From positions 48,421-112,420 of the forward strand of contig SCOI01000021.1 of NCBI GenBank assembly GCA_005503085.1: DNA of 64,000 nt. Reading direction: 5' to 3'. The position numbers were made by a program, and so were the translations under genes. The DNA comes from Burkholderiales bacterium C2. Lineage in GTDB: Bacteria; Pseudomonadota; Gammaproteobacteria; Burkholderiales; Burkholderiaceae_C. The notes below the pieces were generated by a model that was not told the DNA's origin, ran no database searches, and saw nothing but the letters and a program-made list of their open reading frames with translations. Shown piece by piece: positions 16,141 through 29,352 of this stretch; position 1 is the stretch's first letter; each line of letters opens with the position of its first letter.

Positions 16141-17061
16141 TCATGGTTCATCCTCCCTGCGGCTACGGTAGCAAACTACCGTGCCAGTTGTTGGGCCGGC
16201 GCCTTCGATGGGTGCCGGTGCGTGCTTCTTCATCACCTCGAACTGCCGGCTTTCATGCAGCACCTGCCGCCAGCTGTTGCAGCCGTAGCGTTTGGGCGTC
16301 TGGTCCGGGTGCTGCCGGGCGATCCAGGCGATGGCGGCGTTCAGCTCGATCCAGTTCTCTTTGCTGCCCGATGCGGCCAGCGCCTGCTCCGCCTCGCGCA
16401 GGCTGCTGACGATGCCGCTCATGGGCCAGTGCACCTGGCCGTCTGGCGCAATGCCGTCGATCAACATGTCCTTGAAGGCATCGCTGTTCATGAAGGACGC
16501 GGCTAAGGCTCTGGCGTTGTCCATGTGTTCGGCCCAAGTGCGCAGCGTCTGGAAGTGCCGGTCGATGGTCGCCCGGCTGGCATCCAGGTAGGCCACGGCC
16601 GCCTCGCAGTGGTCGAGCTGCCCCAGGTCAAAGCGCTCCAGCAGGTGGTGAACCAGCTCGTTGCGCAGCTCCACCAGTTCCTTCAACTCGGCCGTGATGG
16701 CCTCCAGGCGCTCGGCGCTCATCTCCATGCGCTGCTGGAAGCTGAGCCAGAGCTTGTCGCCGGGGGTCTGGTCGTCGGTCTCGTCGGCCTGCGCGGACTC
16801 ATCCTCCGAGCGCAGGTAGCCGTCGGTGAACAGGCTCACCAGCCCGCCCAGCGTGGTCTTGTGGACGCTCGCCACCCGGGCATCGCGCAAGGCCTGCAGT
16901 TGGGCCGGCTCGCCCGCCAGATCGGTGTTTGCCACCATGGCCTTCAGCAGCCGCTCGTACTGCTGCAGGCGCAGCAGGCAGCCTCCCAGCTTGAGCTGCG
17001 CAGCGCGCTGCAACTCGGCCAGGCGGGTGCTATCGTCGGCTGGCGAGGCGGCGGCGTCCAT
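16141..17061 (-). CDS. HEPN-like protein with C-terminal OST-HTH-associated (OHA) domain
   Basis: 306 residues. The N-terminal two-thirds are helical, with a long helix containing [15 protein letters not shown]. The RNxxxHH at 133-139 is the same motif as the HEPN ribonuclease signature in the two Abi proteins of this island. The C-terminal part (about 250-300: [19 protein letters not shown]...VCYRS) resembles the OHA domain found with LOTUS/OST-HTH RNA-binding modules. So an RNA-directed function is likely. Start at MDAAAS, 5 bases after the hsdS stop. Its place between hsdS and hsdR parallels prrC, an RNase silenced by a type I enzyme. Domain calls are by eye. Confidence 0.65.
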   Translation of the reverse strand: MDAAASPADDSTRLAELQRAAQLKLGGCLLRLQQYERLLKAMVANTDLAGEPAQLQALRDARVASVHKTTLGGLVSLFTDGYLRSEDESAQADETDDQTPGDKLWLSFQQRMEMSAERLEAITAELKELVELRNELVHHLLERFDLGQLDHCEAAVAYLDASRATIDRHFQTLRTWAEHMDNARALAASFMNSDAFKDMLIDGIAPDGQVHWPMSGIVSSLREAEQALAASGSKENWIELNAAIAWIARQHPDQTPKRYGCNSWRQVLHESRQFEVMKKHAPAPIEGAGPTTGTVVCYRSRREDEP

Positions 17062-17066
17062 GGTGG

Positions 17067-18394
17067 TCAGGCGGTCAACTCGGCATCGACCTTCACGCGC
17101 CACTCGCCGGTCAGCAGCTTTTGCATCAGGCCGCGCTTAAGGGTCTGGTGTTGCAACTGCTTTCGCTCAAGACATCGCACCTTGCCGTCAACGGCCTCCA
17201 GGAGGTCAACGATCTTCTCTTGCTCGGCAACGCTTGGGACCGGTACGTCAAAAGAGCGCACCTGCTGATAGTTCAGCCCTTCCCGGTTGCCACCCGCTTG
17301 GAACTTGGCTACTTGCTTCTGGCCAAAGGAAGAGTTGATGTACTGGCAGAGAAACTGCGGGTTAAGACTGGGCAGCGTTCGGATGATGCAAACATGCTGA
17401 TTGACGTTGCCCTCGGAAAAGTCGCGGGGCAGAACGGCACACCGGCCGATAGAGGCCCCAGTGATATTCAAGAGCACGTCCTCGGGCTCCAACGCTGAAT
17501 TTCGCATCTTGTTGTGCTGAACCTCATCTATGTAGGCGACGTCGTCCAACGACAGTCGTCCGACCAAGACGTTCTGGCTCCTGATGAGAGGAATACCGCT
17601 GCTCTGATACGACGTGCTTCCGCCTTTCGGGGTGACGCCGCTGCCCACCTTCGACACGTACCGGTCGAGGGGCTCAACAACCCAGGAGGAGGGGACCATG
17701 CCCAGCGCGCTTGGTTTCTGTTCAGCGTGGGGCACCCACCGGCCATCGGCATCTTGGGTGCCGACACCCCGGCTGAACAGCGTCTGCATCAGGCCCTGCT
17801 TGAGGGTCTGGGAGGCTTCAATCTGGCGCGCAATCACGTCCAGCTTTTCGTCCACGGCGGTCAGGATGGCGGCGATTTTTTTTTGCTCAGGGAGCGGAGG
17901 AACCGGTAGCAGCAGAGATTGATACTGTTGCGAGTTGATGTTTGGCTGCGCACCAACCTTTACGGAACTTTTGACCCACGACCAGTAGGCATCGCTCCGA
18001 ACATACTGCGCGGTGAATTCTGGCGAGAGTGAAGGCCCGACTCGGAATCGAATCAAGTAACCAGCGAAAGCACATGGCCCCATGTGCGAGCGATATCGCA
18101 AAGATTTACCAACCGTGTTGCCAGTTCGAGCAATCACAATGTCGTTGTCGCTCAGCAGGTAGTCCTTTGCAGCCTCAGGCGGGAGGTATTTGCTGTTTGA
18201 CGGTATCAACCCGCCAGCGTCGTCAATATCGGTAATGCGGACATATCTGACGTATCCGTCATCAAAGTTCTCAGCAGAGGCGTTGGCTCCGTACTCAGGC
18301 TTTTCAGCCAACAAGCTCCCAAATGTGGAGACTGCCCATGAGATTGGAAGCCAGCCGATAGGGGTTTCCTGATATCCCGGCATGCCGACAACGC

Positions 18395-18398
<4 letters not shown>
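17067..18398 (-). CDS. hsdS: type I restriction-modification specificity (HsdS) subunit
   Basis: 443 residues with the usual two target-recognition domains, each followed by a conserved helix: LPEQKKIAAILTAVDEKLD (about 173-191) and VAEQEKIVDLLEAVDGKVR (about 396-414). Each half ends in a LKQGLMQ/LKRGLMQ repeat. The two domains together read a bipartite DNA target. Recognition domain 1 is visibly more AT-rich than the flanking genes, normal for exchanged specificity domains. The ATG overlaps the hsdM stop by 4 bases, so M and S are made in coupled amounts. Confidence 0.93.
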
Positions 18399-20020
<1,622 letters not shown>

Positions 20021-20040
20021 TGGTCGGCGATAGATGAGGA

Positions 20041-21027
20041 TCAGGGCAACACGATGGTGAGGTGACCTAGGGTTCGGTGGCCGTCCTTGAGAAGCACGGG
20101 CTGTTGGCGTCGAGCGGCATAGCGCAGCGCCTTACGCATCGCACGGAGGTTGGGCAGGGCTGCAAGGTCGAGCTCTGCTGGATGCAAGGTGCGGCGGTAG
20201 GCACGCAAGGTGTCAGGCTGAAGCAGGCCCAAGCAACGCAGGTGGAGCTCGCAGCGCATGTGCTGGTCCGCCAGGTCGGGGGAGAGCCAGGTCAGCAGTT
20301 CGATCACACGGTCGTAGAGCAGGCGCAGTCGAGCTAGAGCTTGGTCGGGCGTGCTGGGTGCGGGCGCCGCCACAGTTAGCGGCTTGTTCGGGCGTGCACG
20401 GCCTTCATTCATCAATGGCCCAAGCTTCCAGATGGGCTCATGGTGAGCGACTCGGTTGCGCAGTGCATTGCACAGGTCCAGGCGGGCGAAGAACGCATCT
20501 CGGTGCTTCTGCTTTGCCCAGTGCGTGGCTTGCTGTTGCCGATGGCCTGGCAGCACATCCAGGAGTAGTGGACCCCAGTCGATGTTCTTGTGGAGGTTGT
20601 CCTTCTCCAAATCCAGCAGCCGCGGCCAGAAGCCGAAAGTCAGGCCAGAGACCACATCGTCGGGGGATGGCGCGGGATTGCGGGGCACCAACTGCTGGCC
20701 TTGCTTGTAGTGGGTGATGTCATTGATCTTGTTCTTAGCGATGGCAGACAACGCGACATGCTCATACCAGTCCTTGGACCCGCGCCCACCCACCACACCG
20801 TAGCGCTGGCTAAAGGCCTGGTGAAACTGGTTGCGCAGAACCACCTCCACCAGGGAGATGGTGCGGAAAAGGCAGGCACTCAACTCGTCGTTCCATTGGT
20901 AGAGTGCTAGCGCCTGCACGTCATCGGTGACACCGAAGAAGCTGCGGTAGTTGCTTAGGCGGGCATGGGAAAGCGCTTGGATGCGTGCCAAGTTCCCCGC
21001 TGCATGGGTTTTGAGCTGTTTAAGCAT
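20041..21027 (-). CDS. Abi-family HEPN protein inside the hsd cluster
   Basis: 328 residues. The Abi-like pattern is clear: ALYQWNDELSACLFRTISLVEVVLRNQF near the N-terminus and NALRNRVAHHEPIW (residues 188-200), a HEPN RNxxxHH motif. Such proteins act as abortive-infection effectors, usually RNases. Start chosen at MLKQLKTH; longer frames have no ribosome binding site. It lies between two type I modification modules on the same strand, 20 bp before hsdM and about 120 bp after the second methylase, so its expression is tied to them. Confidence 0.75.
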   Translation of the reverse strand: MLKQLKTHAAGNLARIQALSHARLSNYRSFFGVTDDVQALALYQWNDELSACLFRTISLVEVVLRNQFHQAFSQRYGVVGGRGSKDWYEHVALSAIAKNKINDITHYKQGQQLVPRNPAPSPDDVVSGLTFGFWPRLLDLEKDNLHKNIDWGPLLLDVLPGHRQQQATHWAKQKHRDAFFARLDLCNALRNRVAHHEPIWKLGPLMNEGRARPNKPLTVAAPAPSTPDQALARLRLLYDRVIELLTWLSPDLADQHMRCELHLRCLGLLQPDTLRAYRRTLHPAELDLAALPNLRAMRKALRYAARRQQPVLLKDGHRTLGHLTIVLP

Positions 21028-21120
21028 ACGTGTTATGATTTCTCTGTAAGCGCTTGGGCCATATGGCTTGGTAGTTCCCTCTTCGGACGGACGCCAAGCT
21101 CCAAGACGCAAAAGAGGGGG

Positions 21121-21142
21121 CGGCCGCGTAAGCGGCCGTTTT
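21121..21142. terminator. hairpin between second methylase and Abi gene
   Basis: CGGCCGC-GTAA-GCGGCCG (21121-21138), followed by TTTT on plus. On the minus strand, the direction of transcription here, the hairpin is followed by CCCCCTCTTTT, a weak T tract. It may partly terminate or protect transcripts, separating the half-S/methylase pair from the downstream Abi-hsd genes. Confidence 0.4.
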
Positions 21143-21150
21143 CCTTTGTG

Positions 21151-22614
21151 TCACCCACGACCCACCTCCTGGATGAGGCTGGCAAAGCGGCTCTCCAGAC
21201 CATCCAGCTCGGCTCTGAGCTGTGCGCGCTCGGCACGAAGTGCCTCTAGGTCAACTTGGTAGACCGGCTCTACGGCTTCCACATAGCGAACCACGTTGAG
21301 GTTGCAATCGTTCTGCAGGATGTCTTCCAATGACACCAAGCGGGCATAGCCCTCAACATCCGCCCTGGCTGCATAGGTGGCCTCGATCTCAGCGAGGTCC
21401 TCATCGCGGAGCTGGTTCTGAGTTTTCCCGTGCTCGAACTGGCGGCTGGCGTCGATGAAGAGCACTTGCTCATCGCCCTTGTCCTTACGCAAGACCAGCA
21501 GTGCAATCGGCAGGGATGTGTTTGGAAGCAGCTTGGCTGGCAGCGCGATCACTGCGTCCACGAGGTTTTCCTCCAGCAACTGCCTGCGAATTTGTAGCTC
21601 CGCACCGCTGCGAAAGAGGACACCATGGGTGACCACCACTGCCATTCGGCCGTGACCAGGCTTCAGCGTCTCCACCATGTGACTGATGAACGCGTAGTCA
21701 GCCGTACTGCGAGGCGGAACTCCGCGTCGGTAGCGCCCGTAGGGATCGGCTGCGGCTGCCTCTTGTCCCCAATCCTTCACATTGAAGGGCGGGCTTGAAA
21801 CCACCACGTCGAACCTCTGCAGTTGGCCTCCAGCCACTAGGCGCGGGTCTTTGAGGGTGTCTCCCCACGCCAATTGAGCGGCGAGCTCCTCATGCACAAA
21901 CATGTTGATTTTTGCGAGGGCCCAGGTGCTGCCGTTCTTCTCTTGGCCAAACAGCTGACAGCCCTCACCGCTAGAGCGAGCACGTGCGAAGGCGCTGCAG
22001 GTCAGCAACAACGTGCCAGAACCGCAGCACGGATCACCAACGCTTTCCCCAGCTGCGGGCTGGAGGAGTCCGGCGATCAGCCGCGAAACCTCGGGCGGGG
22101 TGAAGAATTCGGCACCACGCTTTCCTGCGGCGACGGCGGCCTGGCTGATGAGCGTTTCGCAGGCGAAGCCAGCCGCCTCAGCACGTGCTCCGTTTCGAAA
22201 GTCGAACTCAGGCAAACCGAAACAGCTCAGCAGATCGGCAATGAGGTGTTGCCGTTGCTTGGGGTCGCCCAGCAAAGAGGAGTCGAAACGGACGTTCTGA
22301 AAGGCGTCTTGCAGCAACGGGTGCTGCATCTCCAAATCGGCCAGTGCCCGGTCAATACGGTGCCCGATATCAGACATGTGCTTAGCGTCGAGCAGCCGCT
22401 CAAACGGCGTCAACGAGCCGGCATCCGCGTCCAGAGCAACTGCATAGTTAGCGTTGTCGGCAGTATGGTCAGAGGCGTACTTCAGTACCAGCAATGCCAG
22501 GAGGTGGTCACGGACCTCACCGACATCGGCGACGCCACGGACTGAATCGAAGCCGCGCCAGAGTGCCTCACGGATGGCATGCTTTGCTTCAGGGTCAAGC
22601 ATGGTCGCCTCCAT
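21151..22614 (-). CDS. second type I-like N6 DNA methylase, variant motif IV
   Basis: 487 residues with HsdM architecture: AEFFTPPEVSRLI (about 168-180), motif I DPCCGSGT (about 194-201), and a motif IV reading SSPPF (273-277) where N6-adenine methylases have NPPF/NPPY. A C-terminal coiled segment (VDLEALRAERAQLRAELDGLE) would contact a specificity subunit. It overlaps the half-S gene by 20 bases. No second hsdR is present, so it may act as an orphan methylase, share the resident HsdR, or be part of a different defence type. The Ser substitution may lower or alter its chemistry. Confidence 0.85.
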   Translation of the reverse strand: MEATMLDPEAKHAIREALWRGFDSVRGVADVGEVRDHLLALLVLKYASDHTADNANYAVALDADAGSLTPFERLLDAKHMSDIGHRIDRALADLEMQHPLLQDAFQNVRFDSSLLGDPKQRQHLIADLLSCFGLPEFDFRNGARAEAAGFACETLISQAAVAAGKRGAEFFTPPEVSRLIAGLLQPAAGESVGDPCCGSGTLLLTCSAFARARSSGEGCQLFGQEKNGSTWALAKINMFVHEELAAQLAWGDTLKDPRLVAGGQLQRFDVVVSSPPFNVKDWGQEAAAADPYGRYRRGVPPRSTADYAFISHMVETLKPGHGRMAVVVTHGVLFRSGAELQIRRQLLEENLVDAVIALPAKLLPNTSLPIALLVLRKDKGDEQVLFIDASRQFEHGKTQNQLRDEDLAEIEATYAARADVEGYARLVSLEDILQNDCNLNVVRYVEAVEPVYQVDLEALRAERAQLRAELDGLESRFASLIQEVGRG

Positions 22615-23188
22615 GGCGCGAAACGAGGCCGGCCATCTGAGCTACCTCAATAGCGTCCAGTTCCGTCAGCCGATGCCGAATGGCAGCGATCCGCCCCGCC
22701 AGTTGATCAATCTCGGCGATACGGCGTTGACGCCCCATGTCGGGCAAGTCCACTTCCAGCGTTTGGAGAGCCGTCTTGGTCAGCGCTTTGATGCTGGTGC
22801 CGGTCAGCATTTGCTTGAGCTTGGTGCCGGTGGTCGGCAGGTTGAGAAACCACACCAGGTAACCGGCATCCAACCCGGCAGCGGGTCGAATCACGTTCAA
22901 CTGACCCACCGGCAGAACCGGTACGTTCGCACCGGTAAAAAGCCAGGCCCTGTAATAGTCGCCCCGTGAGGGGATGACCACATCACCCTCTTGCAGGCAA
23001 TTTGCGAGGTACTTCTCCGCCACAACAACCCGCGGCAGCTCGCTCCAGCTCACGGGAGTCGAAGACACAACATCCCGGATGGCCAACGCACGCACGTTGC
23101 CGTCAGGATGTTCTTGCGGTGCCTGATCGCGGAAGACCACTGCTGTGTGGACTTCGGCCAGGTCGTTGAGGGGGTGAAGGGCTTTCAT
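22595..23188 (-). CDS. half-size type I specificity subunit
   Basis: 197 residues, about half a normal HsdS. One target-recognition domain (about 1-150, with EGDVVIPSRGDYYRAWLF and NVIRPAAGLDAGYLVWFLN) is followed by one conserved helix (MGRQRRIAEIDQLAGRIAAIRHRL). Half subunits can dimerise to read a palindromic bipartite target. The start ATG is 2 bases from a perfect inverted repeat that frames the promoter, and the mRNA leader would be very short. First gene of the minus-strand cluster. It could be a decayed HsdS, but the intact coupling to the methylase argues for function. Confidence 0.8.
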   Translation of the reverse strand: MKALHPLNDLAEVHTAVVFRDQAPQEHPDGNVRALAIRDVVSSTPVSWSELPRVVVAEKYLANCLQEGDVVIPSRGDYYRAWLFTGANVPVLPVGQLNVIRPAAGLDAGYLVWFLNLPTTGTKLKQMLTGTSIKALTKTALQTLEVDLPDMGRQRRIAEIDQLAGRIAAIRHRLTELDAIEVAQMAGLVSRHGGDHA

Positions 23189-23190
23189 CG

Positions 23191-23253
23191 AATAACTCTA
23201 CTGTCATCGCAGTGTAGCGCCGCTCACGCCAAATCGCAAGCAGTAGAGTTATT
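23191..23253 (-). promoter_or_regulatory. promoter flanked by a perfect 13-bp inverted repeat
   Basis: AATAACTCTACTG (23191-23203) and CAGTAGAGTTATT (23241-23253) are perfect inverted copies, 50 bp centre to centre. Between them on minus lie TTGCGA (23234-23239), a 17-bp spacer and TACACT (23211-23216), a convincing sigma-70 promoter. Transcription would start at the inner edge of the proximal repeat, giving a leader of about 15 nt. A repressor binding both arms could loop out or block the promoter of the whole island. No dedicated regulator gene is adjacent. Confidence 0.65.
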
Positions 23254-23332
23254 TGCACAATTGAGGAGCTCAGCGTGTGCCTGTCTGGAGAGCCATGTCA
23301 CAGCTCACTAACGACACCTATTGAAAGCTAAA

Positions 23333-23360
23333 GCCCCATAGCTTTCTCAGCTTATGGGGC
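23333..23360 (-). terminator. gyrB terminator
   Basis: GCCCCATA (23333-23340) pairs with TATGGGGC (23353-23360), extended inward by AGCT pairing. On minus the hairpin is followed by TTTAGCTTT. It lies 36 bp beyond the gyrB stop and marks the boundary between core genome and defence island. Confidence 0.7.
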
Positions 23361-23395
23361 CCTAAATCTCACCTTATGCGACGCTCTACACGAAC

Positions 23396-26026
<2,631 letters not shown>

Positions 26027-26043
26027 TCAAGTCAGTTCTCGCC

Positions 26044-27168
26044 TCAGATCCGCATCGGCATCACGACGTACTTGAAGCCGGTCTGCTCGGGGATCGTGAT
26101 CAGCGCGCTGGCGGCGCTGTCGTTCAGATCGATGGACACCATGTCCTGGCTCATGTTTTGCAGCGCGTCCATCAGATAGGTCACGTTGAAGCCGGTCTCG
26201 ATCAGGTCGCCGCCGTAGTCGATCTCGATCTCTTCCTTGGCCTCTTCCTGCTCGGCATTGCTGGAGGCGATGCTCAGGAGGCCCGGCTCGAAACTCAGGC
26301 GCACGGCCTTGAACTTCTCGCTGGTCAGGATCGCGGCGCGCTGCAGGCTGGCCAGCAGCGGCTGGCGGCCCAGCGTCACATTGAACTTGTGGTTCTTCGG
26401 GATCACGCGGTTGTAGTCGGGGAACTTGCCCTCGACCAGCTTGGTGACGAACTCCATGCCGCTGAACGTGAACTTGGCCTGGTTGCCGGCGAAGCGCATC
26501 TCGATCGGCTGGTCGTCGGAACCATCCTTGCCGCCGTCCTTCAGCAGGCGCATCAGCTCCAGCACGGTCTTGCGCGGCAGGATGACTTCCTGCTTGGGCA
26601 TGTCGGCCTCCAGCGTCGCCTGGGCCAGCGCCAGGCGGTGGCCGTCGGTGGCGACCAGGGTCAGGGTCTTGCCTTCGGCAACGAAGAGGATGCCGTTCAG
26701 GTAGTAGCGGATGTCGTGCACCGCCATCGCGAAGTGCACCTGGTTGATCAGGCTCTTCAGCGTCTTCTGCGGCACGGCGAAGGCCGGGCCGAAGTCGGCG
26801 GCTTCCTGCACCAGCGGGAAGTCATCGGCCGGCAGGGTCTGCAAGGTGAAACGGCTCTTGCCGCCCTGCAGCGTCAGCTTGCTGGCATTGGCGGTCAGGC
26901 TGACGGTCTGGTCGGCGGGCATCGAGCGCAGGATGTCGATCAGCTTGCGCGCGCCCACCGTGGTGCTGAAGTTGCCGGCGTCGCCGTCCAGCTCGGCCGT
27001 GGTGCGGACCTGGATTTCCAGGTCGGAGGTGGTCAGCTCGAGCTGCGGGCCTTGCTTGCGTATCAGCACATTGGCCAGGATGGGCAGGGTATGGCGCCGC
27101 TCGACGATGCCGGCCACGGCCTGCAGCGCGCTCAAGACCTTGTCCTGGGTGGCTTTCAACACAATCAT
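26044..27168 (-). CDS. dnaN: DNA polymerase III beta sliding clamp
   Basis: 374 residues, standard length. The N-terminal MIVLKATQDKVLSALQAVAGIVERRHTLPIL and C-terminal GFKYVVMPMRI are hallmark beta-clamp sequences. Three domains of the ring-forming dimer are covered end to end. Start chosen at MIVLK with AGAGAGG upstream; an in-frame extension of 17 residues lies in the intergenic region and lacks support. It lies 100 bp downstream of dnaA, with TATAAG as a possible -10 in that gap. Confidence 0.98.
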   Translation of the reverse strand: MIVLKATQDKVLSALQAVAGIVERRHTLPILANVLIRKQGPQLELTTSDLEIQVRTTAELDGDAGNFSTTVGARKLIDILRSMPADQTVSLTANASKLTLQGGKSRFTLQTLPADDFPLVQEAADFGPAFAVPQKTLKSLINQVHFAMAVHDIRYYLNGILFVAEGKTLTLVATDGHRLALAQATLEADMPKQEVILPRKTVLELMRLLKDGGKDGSDDQPIEMRFAGNQAKFTFSGMEFVTKLVEGKFPDYNRVIPKNHKFNVTLGRQPLLASLQRAAILTSEKFKAVRLSFEPGLLSIASSNAEQEEAKEEIEIDYGGDLIETGFNVTYLMDALQNMSQDMVSIDLNDSAASALITIPEQTGFKYVVMPMRI

Positions 27169-27268
27169 GGAAACCTCTCTCCGCTCTGTTTTGGCTTTGG
27201 CGCCGGGCCCGTCGGGCAACAGCGCGTATTTTCACCTACTTATAGGGCAAATTCCGCTGAGGAAAGCG

Positions 27269-28759
27269 CTAGCCCTTCAAGGTTTGCTCCAGCACGTGGA
27301 GCTGCTGGTTCAGCTCGGTGTTCTTCTGCCGCTCGCCGCCGATCTTGCGCACCGCGTGCAGCACCGTCGTGTGGTCGCGGCCGCCGAACAGCTCGCCGAT
27401 CTCGGGCAGGCTCTTCTGTGTCAGCTCCTTGGCCAGGTACATCGCGATCTGGCGCGGGCGGGCGATGCTGGCCGGGCGCTTCTTGCTGTACATATCGGCG
27501 ACCTTGATCTTGTAGAAGTCGGCCACCGTCTTCTGGATGTTCTCGACCGAGATCTGCCGGTTCTGGATCGACAGCAGGTCCTTCAGCGCCTCGCGGGCCA
27601 GCTGGATATTGATGTCCTTGTGCGAGAAGCGGCTGTAGGCCAGCACCTTGCGCAGCGCACCTTCGAGCTCGCGCACGTTCGCTCTGACGTTCTTCGCGAT
27701 GAAGAAGGCCACATCCTCGGGCATCGGTGTCTGCTCGGCCTCGGCCTTCTTGATCAGGATGGCCACCCGCATCTCCAGCTCGGGCGGCTCGATGGCTACC
27801 GTCAGGCCGGCGTCGAAGCGGCTGGTCAGGCGCTCATCGATGTCCACCAGGCCCTTGGGATAGGTGTCCGAGGTCATGATGATGTGGGCGCGCTTGGCCA
27901 AGAGGGCCTCGAAGGCGTTGAAGAACTCCTCCTGCGTGCGGTCCTTGCCGGCGAAGAACTGCACATCATCGATCAGCAGCAGATCCAGCGAGTGGTACTT
28001 GGCCTTCAGCTCGTCGAAGGTCTTGCGCTGGTAGTTTTTCACCACGTCGGAAATGAACTGCTCGGCATGCAGATAGAGCACCCGCGCATCGGGCTTGTCG
28101 CGCAGCAAGGCGTTGCCGACCGCGTGTATCAGATGGGTCTTGCCCAGGCCGACGCCGCCGTAGATGAACAGCGGGTTGTACATCGCGCCCGGCGCACCGG
28201 CCACATGCAGGGCCGCGGTGCGAGCCATCTGGTTGGCGCGGCCGGGCACCAGGGTGTCGAAGGTCAGCGCGGTATTGAGGCGGTGGCGGCTGGCGCTGGG
28301 CGGCGGACCCAGGGCCGGATTGCTGTGGATGACGGGCTGCTGCGGGTCGCGCGGCGCGGCCGGGGCCGCCGGCACGGGTTCGGGCTGTGGCGGGCTGACC
28401 GGGCGCAGGCCGTTGTGCAGCACCTGGCCGACGGCGATCGGCTGGTTGGCGGGCAGGGGCTGGGCCACGCGGCCGACCGGCTCACGCGCGGCCAGGGCCA
28501 GCTCCAGGCGGGCCGGTTTGCCGGCCAGCTCGGTCAGGATGGCTTCGATGCGGCCCGCATACTGGTTGCGGATCCAGTCGAGCTTGAAGCGGTTGGGCAC
28601 GCGCAACGAGACGACCACCGCGTCGGCGCCGCTGCCGTCGGCCACATCGGCCGGGGGCAGCGGGCGTATCCAGGTATTGAATTGTTGTTCGGGCAGTTCG
28701 GCAGCCAGGCGCTCACAGCCGCGCTGCCAAAGTTCTGCCCCAGACATGTCTGCGCTCAT
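27269..28759 (-). CDS. dnaA: chromosomal replication initiator DnaA
   Basis: 496 residues. Domain I (about 1-90) is followed by a Pro/Ala-rich linker and the AAA+ domain, with Walker [10 protein letters not shown] and Walker [10 protein letters not shown]. The C-terminal DNA-binding domain has the signature [14 protein letters not shown]. DnaA binds 9-mer boxes at oriC and opens the duplex. A box-like TGTGGAAAA directly abuts the start codon and a consensus box lies 61 bp upstream, fitting autoregulation. A second in-frame Met is four codons inside. Confidence 0.98.
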   Translation of the reverse strand: MSADMSGAELWQRGCERLAAELPEQQFNTWIRPLPPADVADGSGADAVVVSLRVPNRFKLDWIRNQYAGRIEAILTELAGKPARLELALAAREPVGRVAQPLPANQPIAVGQVLHNGLRPVSPPQPEPVPAAPAAPRDPQQPVIHSNPALGPPPSASRHRLNTALTFDTLVPGRANQMARTAALHVAGAPGAMYNPLFIYGGVGLGKTHLIHAVGNALLRDKPDARVLYLHAEQFISDVVKNYQRKTFDELKAKYHSLDLLLIDDVQFFAGKDRTQEEFFNAFEALLAKRAHIIMTSDTYPKGLVDIDERLTSRFDAGLTVAIEPPELEMRVAILIKKAEAEQTPMPEDVAFFIAKNVRANVRELEGALRKVLAYSRFSHKDINIQLAREALKDLLSIQNRQISVENIQKTVADFYKIKVADMYSKKRPASIARPRQIAMYLAKELTQKSLPEIGELFGGRDHTTVLHAVRKIGGERQKNTELNQQLHVLEQTLKG

Positions 28760-28787
28760 TGTGGAAAACTTGTTCTTGAGCGGCCGG

Positions 28788-28828
28788 ATTGTACGGGTTT
28801 GACGCGGCCGAATCGCAGGTTATCCACA
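28788..28828 (-). promoter_or_regulatory. dnaA promoter with DnaA box
   Basis: On minus, TACAAT (plus 28788-28793) is a good -10 about 30 bp before the dnaA start. The consensus DnaA box TTATCCACA (28820-28828) falls just upstream of the expected -35, a position suited to DnaA autorepression. Confidence 0.5.
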
Positions 28829-28881
28829 GATTTTTGGGCGCGGTCAAGCCCCCGATAACCCGGGATGGCGATCCCTCTTGA

Positions 28882-28910
28882 TTGACCGGGGCGCCAAAGT
28901 TTGGTGTAAT
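28882..28910 (+). promoter_or_regulatory. rpmH-rnpA operon promoter
   Basis: TTGACC (28882-28887), a 17-bp spacer and TGTAAT (28905-28910) form a strong sigma-70 match on plus. The leader to rpmH would be about 285 nt and run through the origin region. Confidence 0.6.
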
Positions 28911-29201
28911 CGCGGGTTTTCCGGACGCCGGATGGTTGCGCACGGGCGGACTTGTTCTTTGCACTAGCATGTGGATTGATGGGTCTTGTCCCATGTCGGC
29001 CCCAAGGCAGGGCCGGCGCGGCGCACATCGGTGGCCGTCTGGGCCGTATCGGCCTGCCGACCCGTCAAGGGTACGGCAGACCGGCGCGGCTTCGGCGGCC
29101 GGGATGCCCAGCGCATCTCGTAACGATTTGCCCACAACCGCTCTCGCGGGCGAGGATTCCTCGCTGCGTTGTAGCGTCTTTAGACCTCAAGAGGTTTCAT
29201 C

Positions 29202-29336
29202 ATGAAACGCACCTACCAAGCTTCCAAGACCCGTCGCGCCCGTACCCATGGCTTCCTCGTCCGCATGAAGACCCGCGGCGGTCGCGCCGTCATCGCTGCG
29301 CGCCGCGCCAAGGGCCGCAAGCGTCTGGCTGTCTAA
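29202..29336 (+). CDS. rpmH: 50S ribosomal protein L34
   Basis: 44 residues, [20 protein letters not shown] through AKGRKRLAV, the invariant L34 sequence including the [10 protein letters not shown] segment. It is a structural protein of the large ribosomal subunit. The ATG is preceded by AAGAGG. It is the first gene of the rpmH-rnpA-yidD-yidC unit, 16 bp before rnpA. Confidence 0.98.
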   Translation: MKRTYQASKTRRARTHGFLVRMKTRGGRAVIAARRAKGRKRLAV

Positions 29337-29352
29337 GTCGGGACACGACAGC

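Larger units (their letters stand above)
28760..29201. other. putative chromosomal origin (oriC) region between dnaA and rpmH
   Basis: 442 bp without a gene, between divergent dnaA and rpmH. DnaA-box-like 9-mers: TGTGGAAAA (28760-28768, 1 mismatch), TTATCCACA (28820-28828, consensus), TGTGGATTG (28970-28978, 2 mismatches) and TTGCCCACA (29128-29136, 2 mismatches). More boxes lie inside rnpA. The AT-rich unwinding element is not obvious; the most AT-rich part is around 28888-28920. A GCGAGGA/TCCTCGC hairpin lies in the rpmH leader. Position and boxes support oriC, but the exact origin is unproven. Confidence 0.65.

Noticed and set aside
16104..16151. Longer hsdR start at 16151
   Set aside because: Its GGGAGG directly abuts the ATG, leaving no spacer; the ATG at 16103 has a well-placed GGGGAG.
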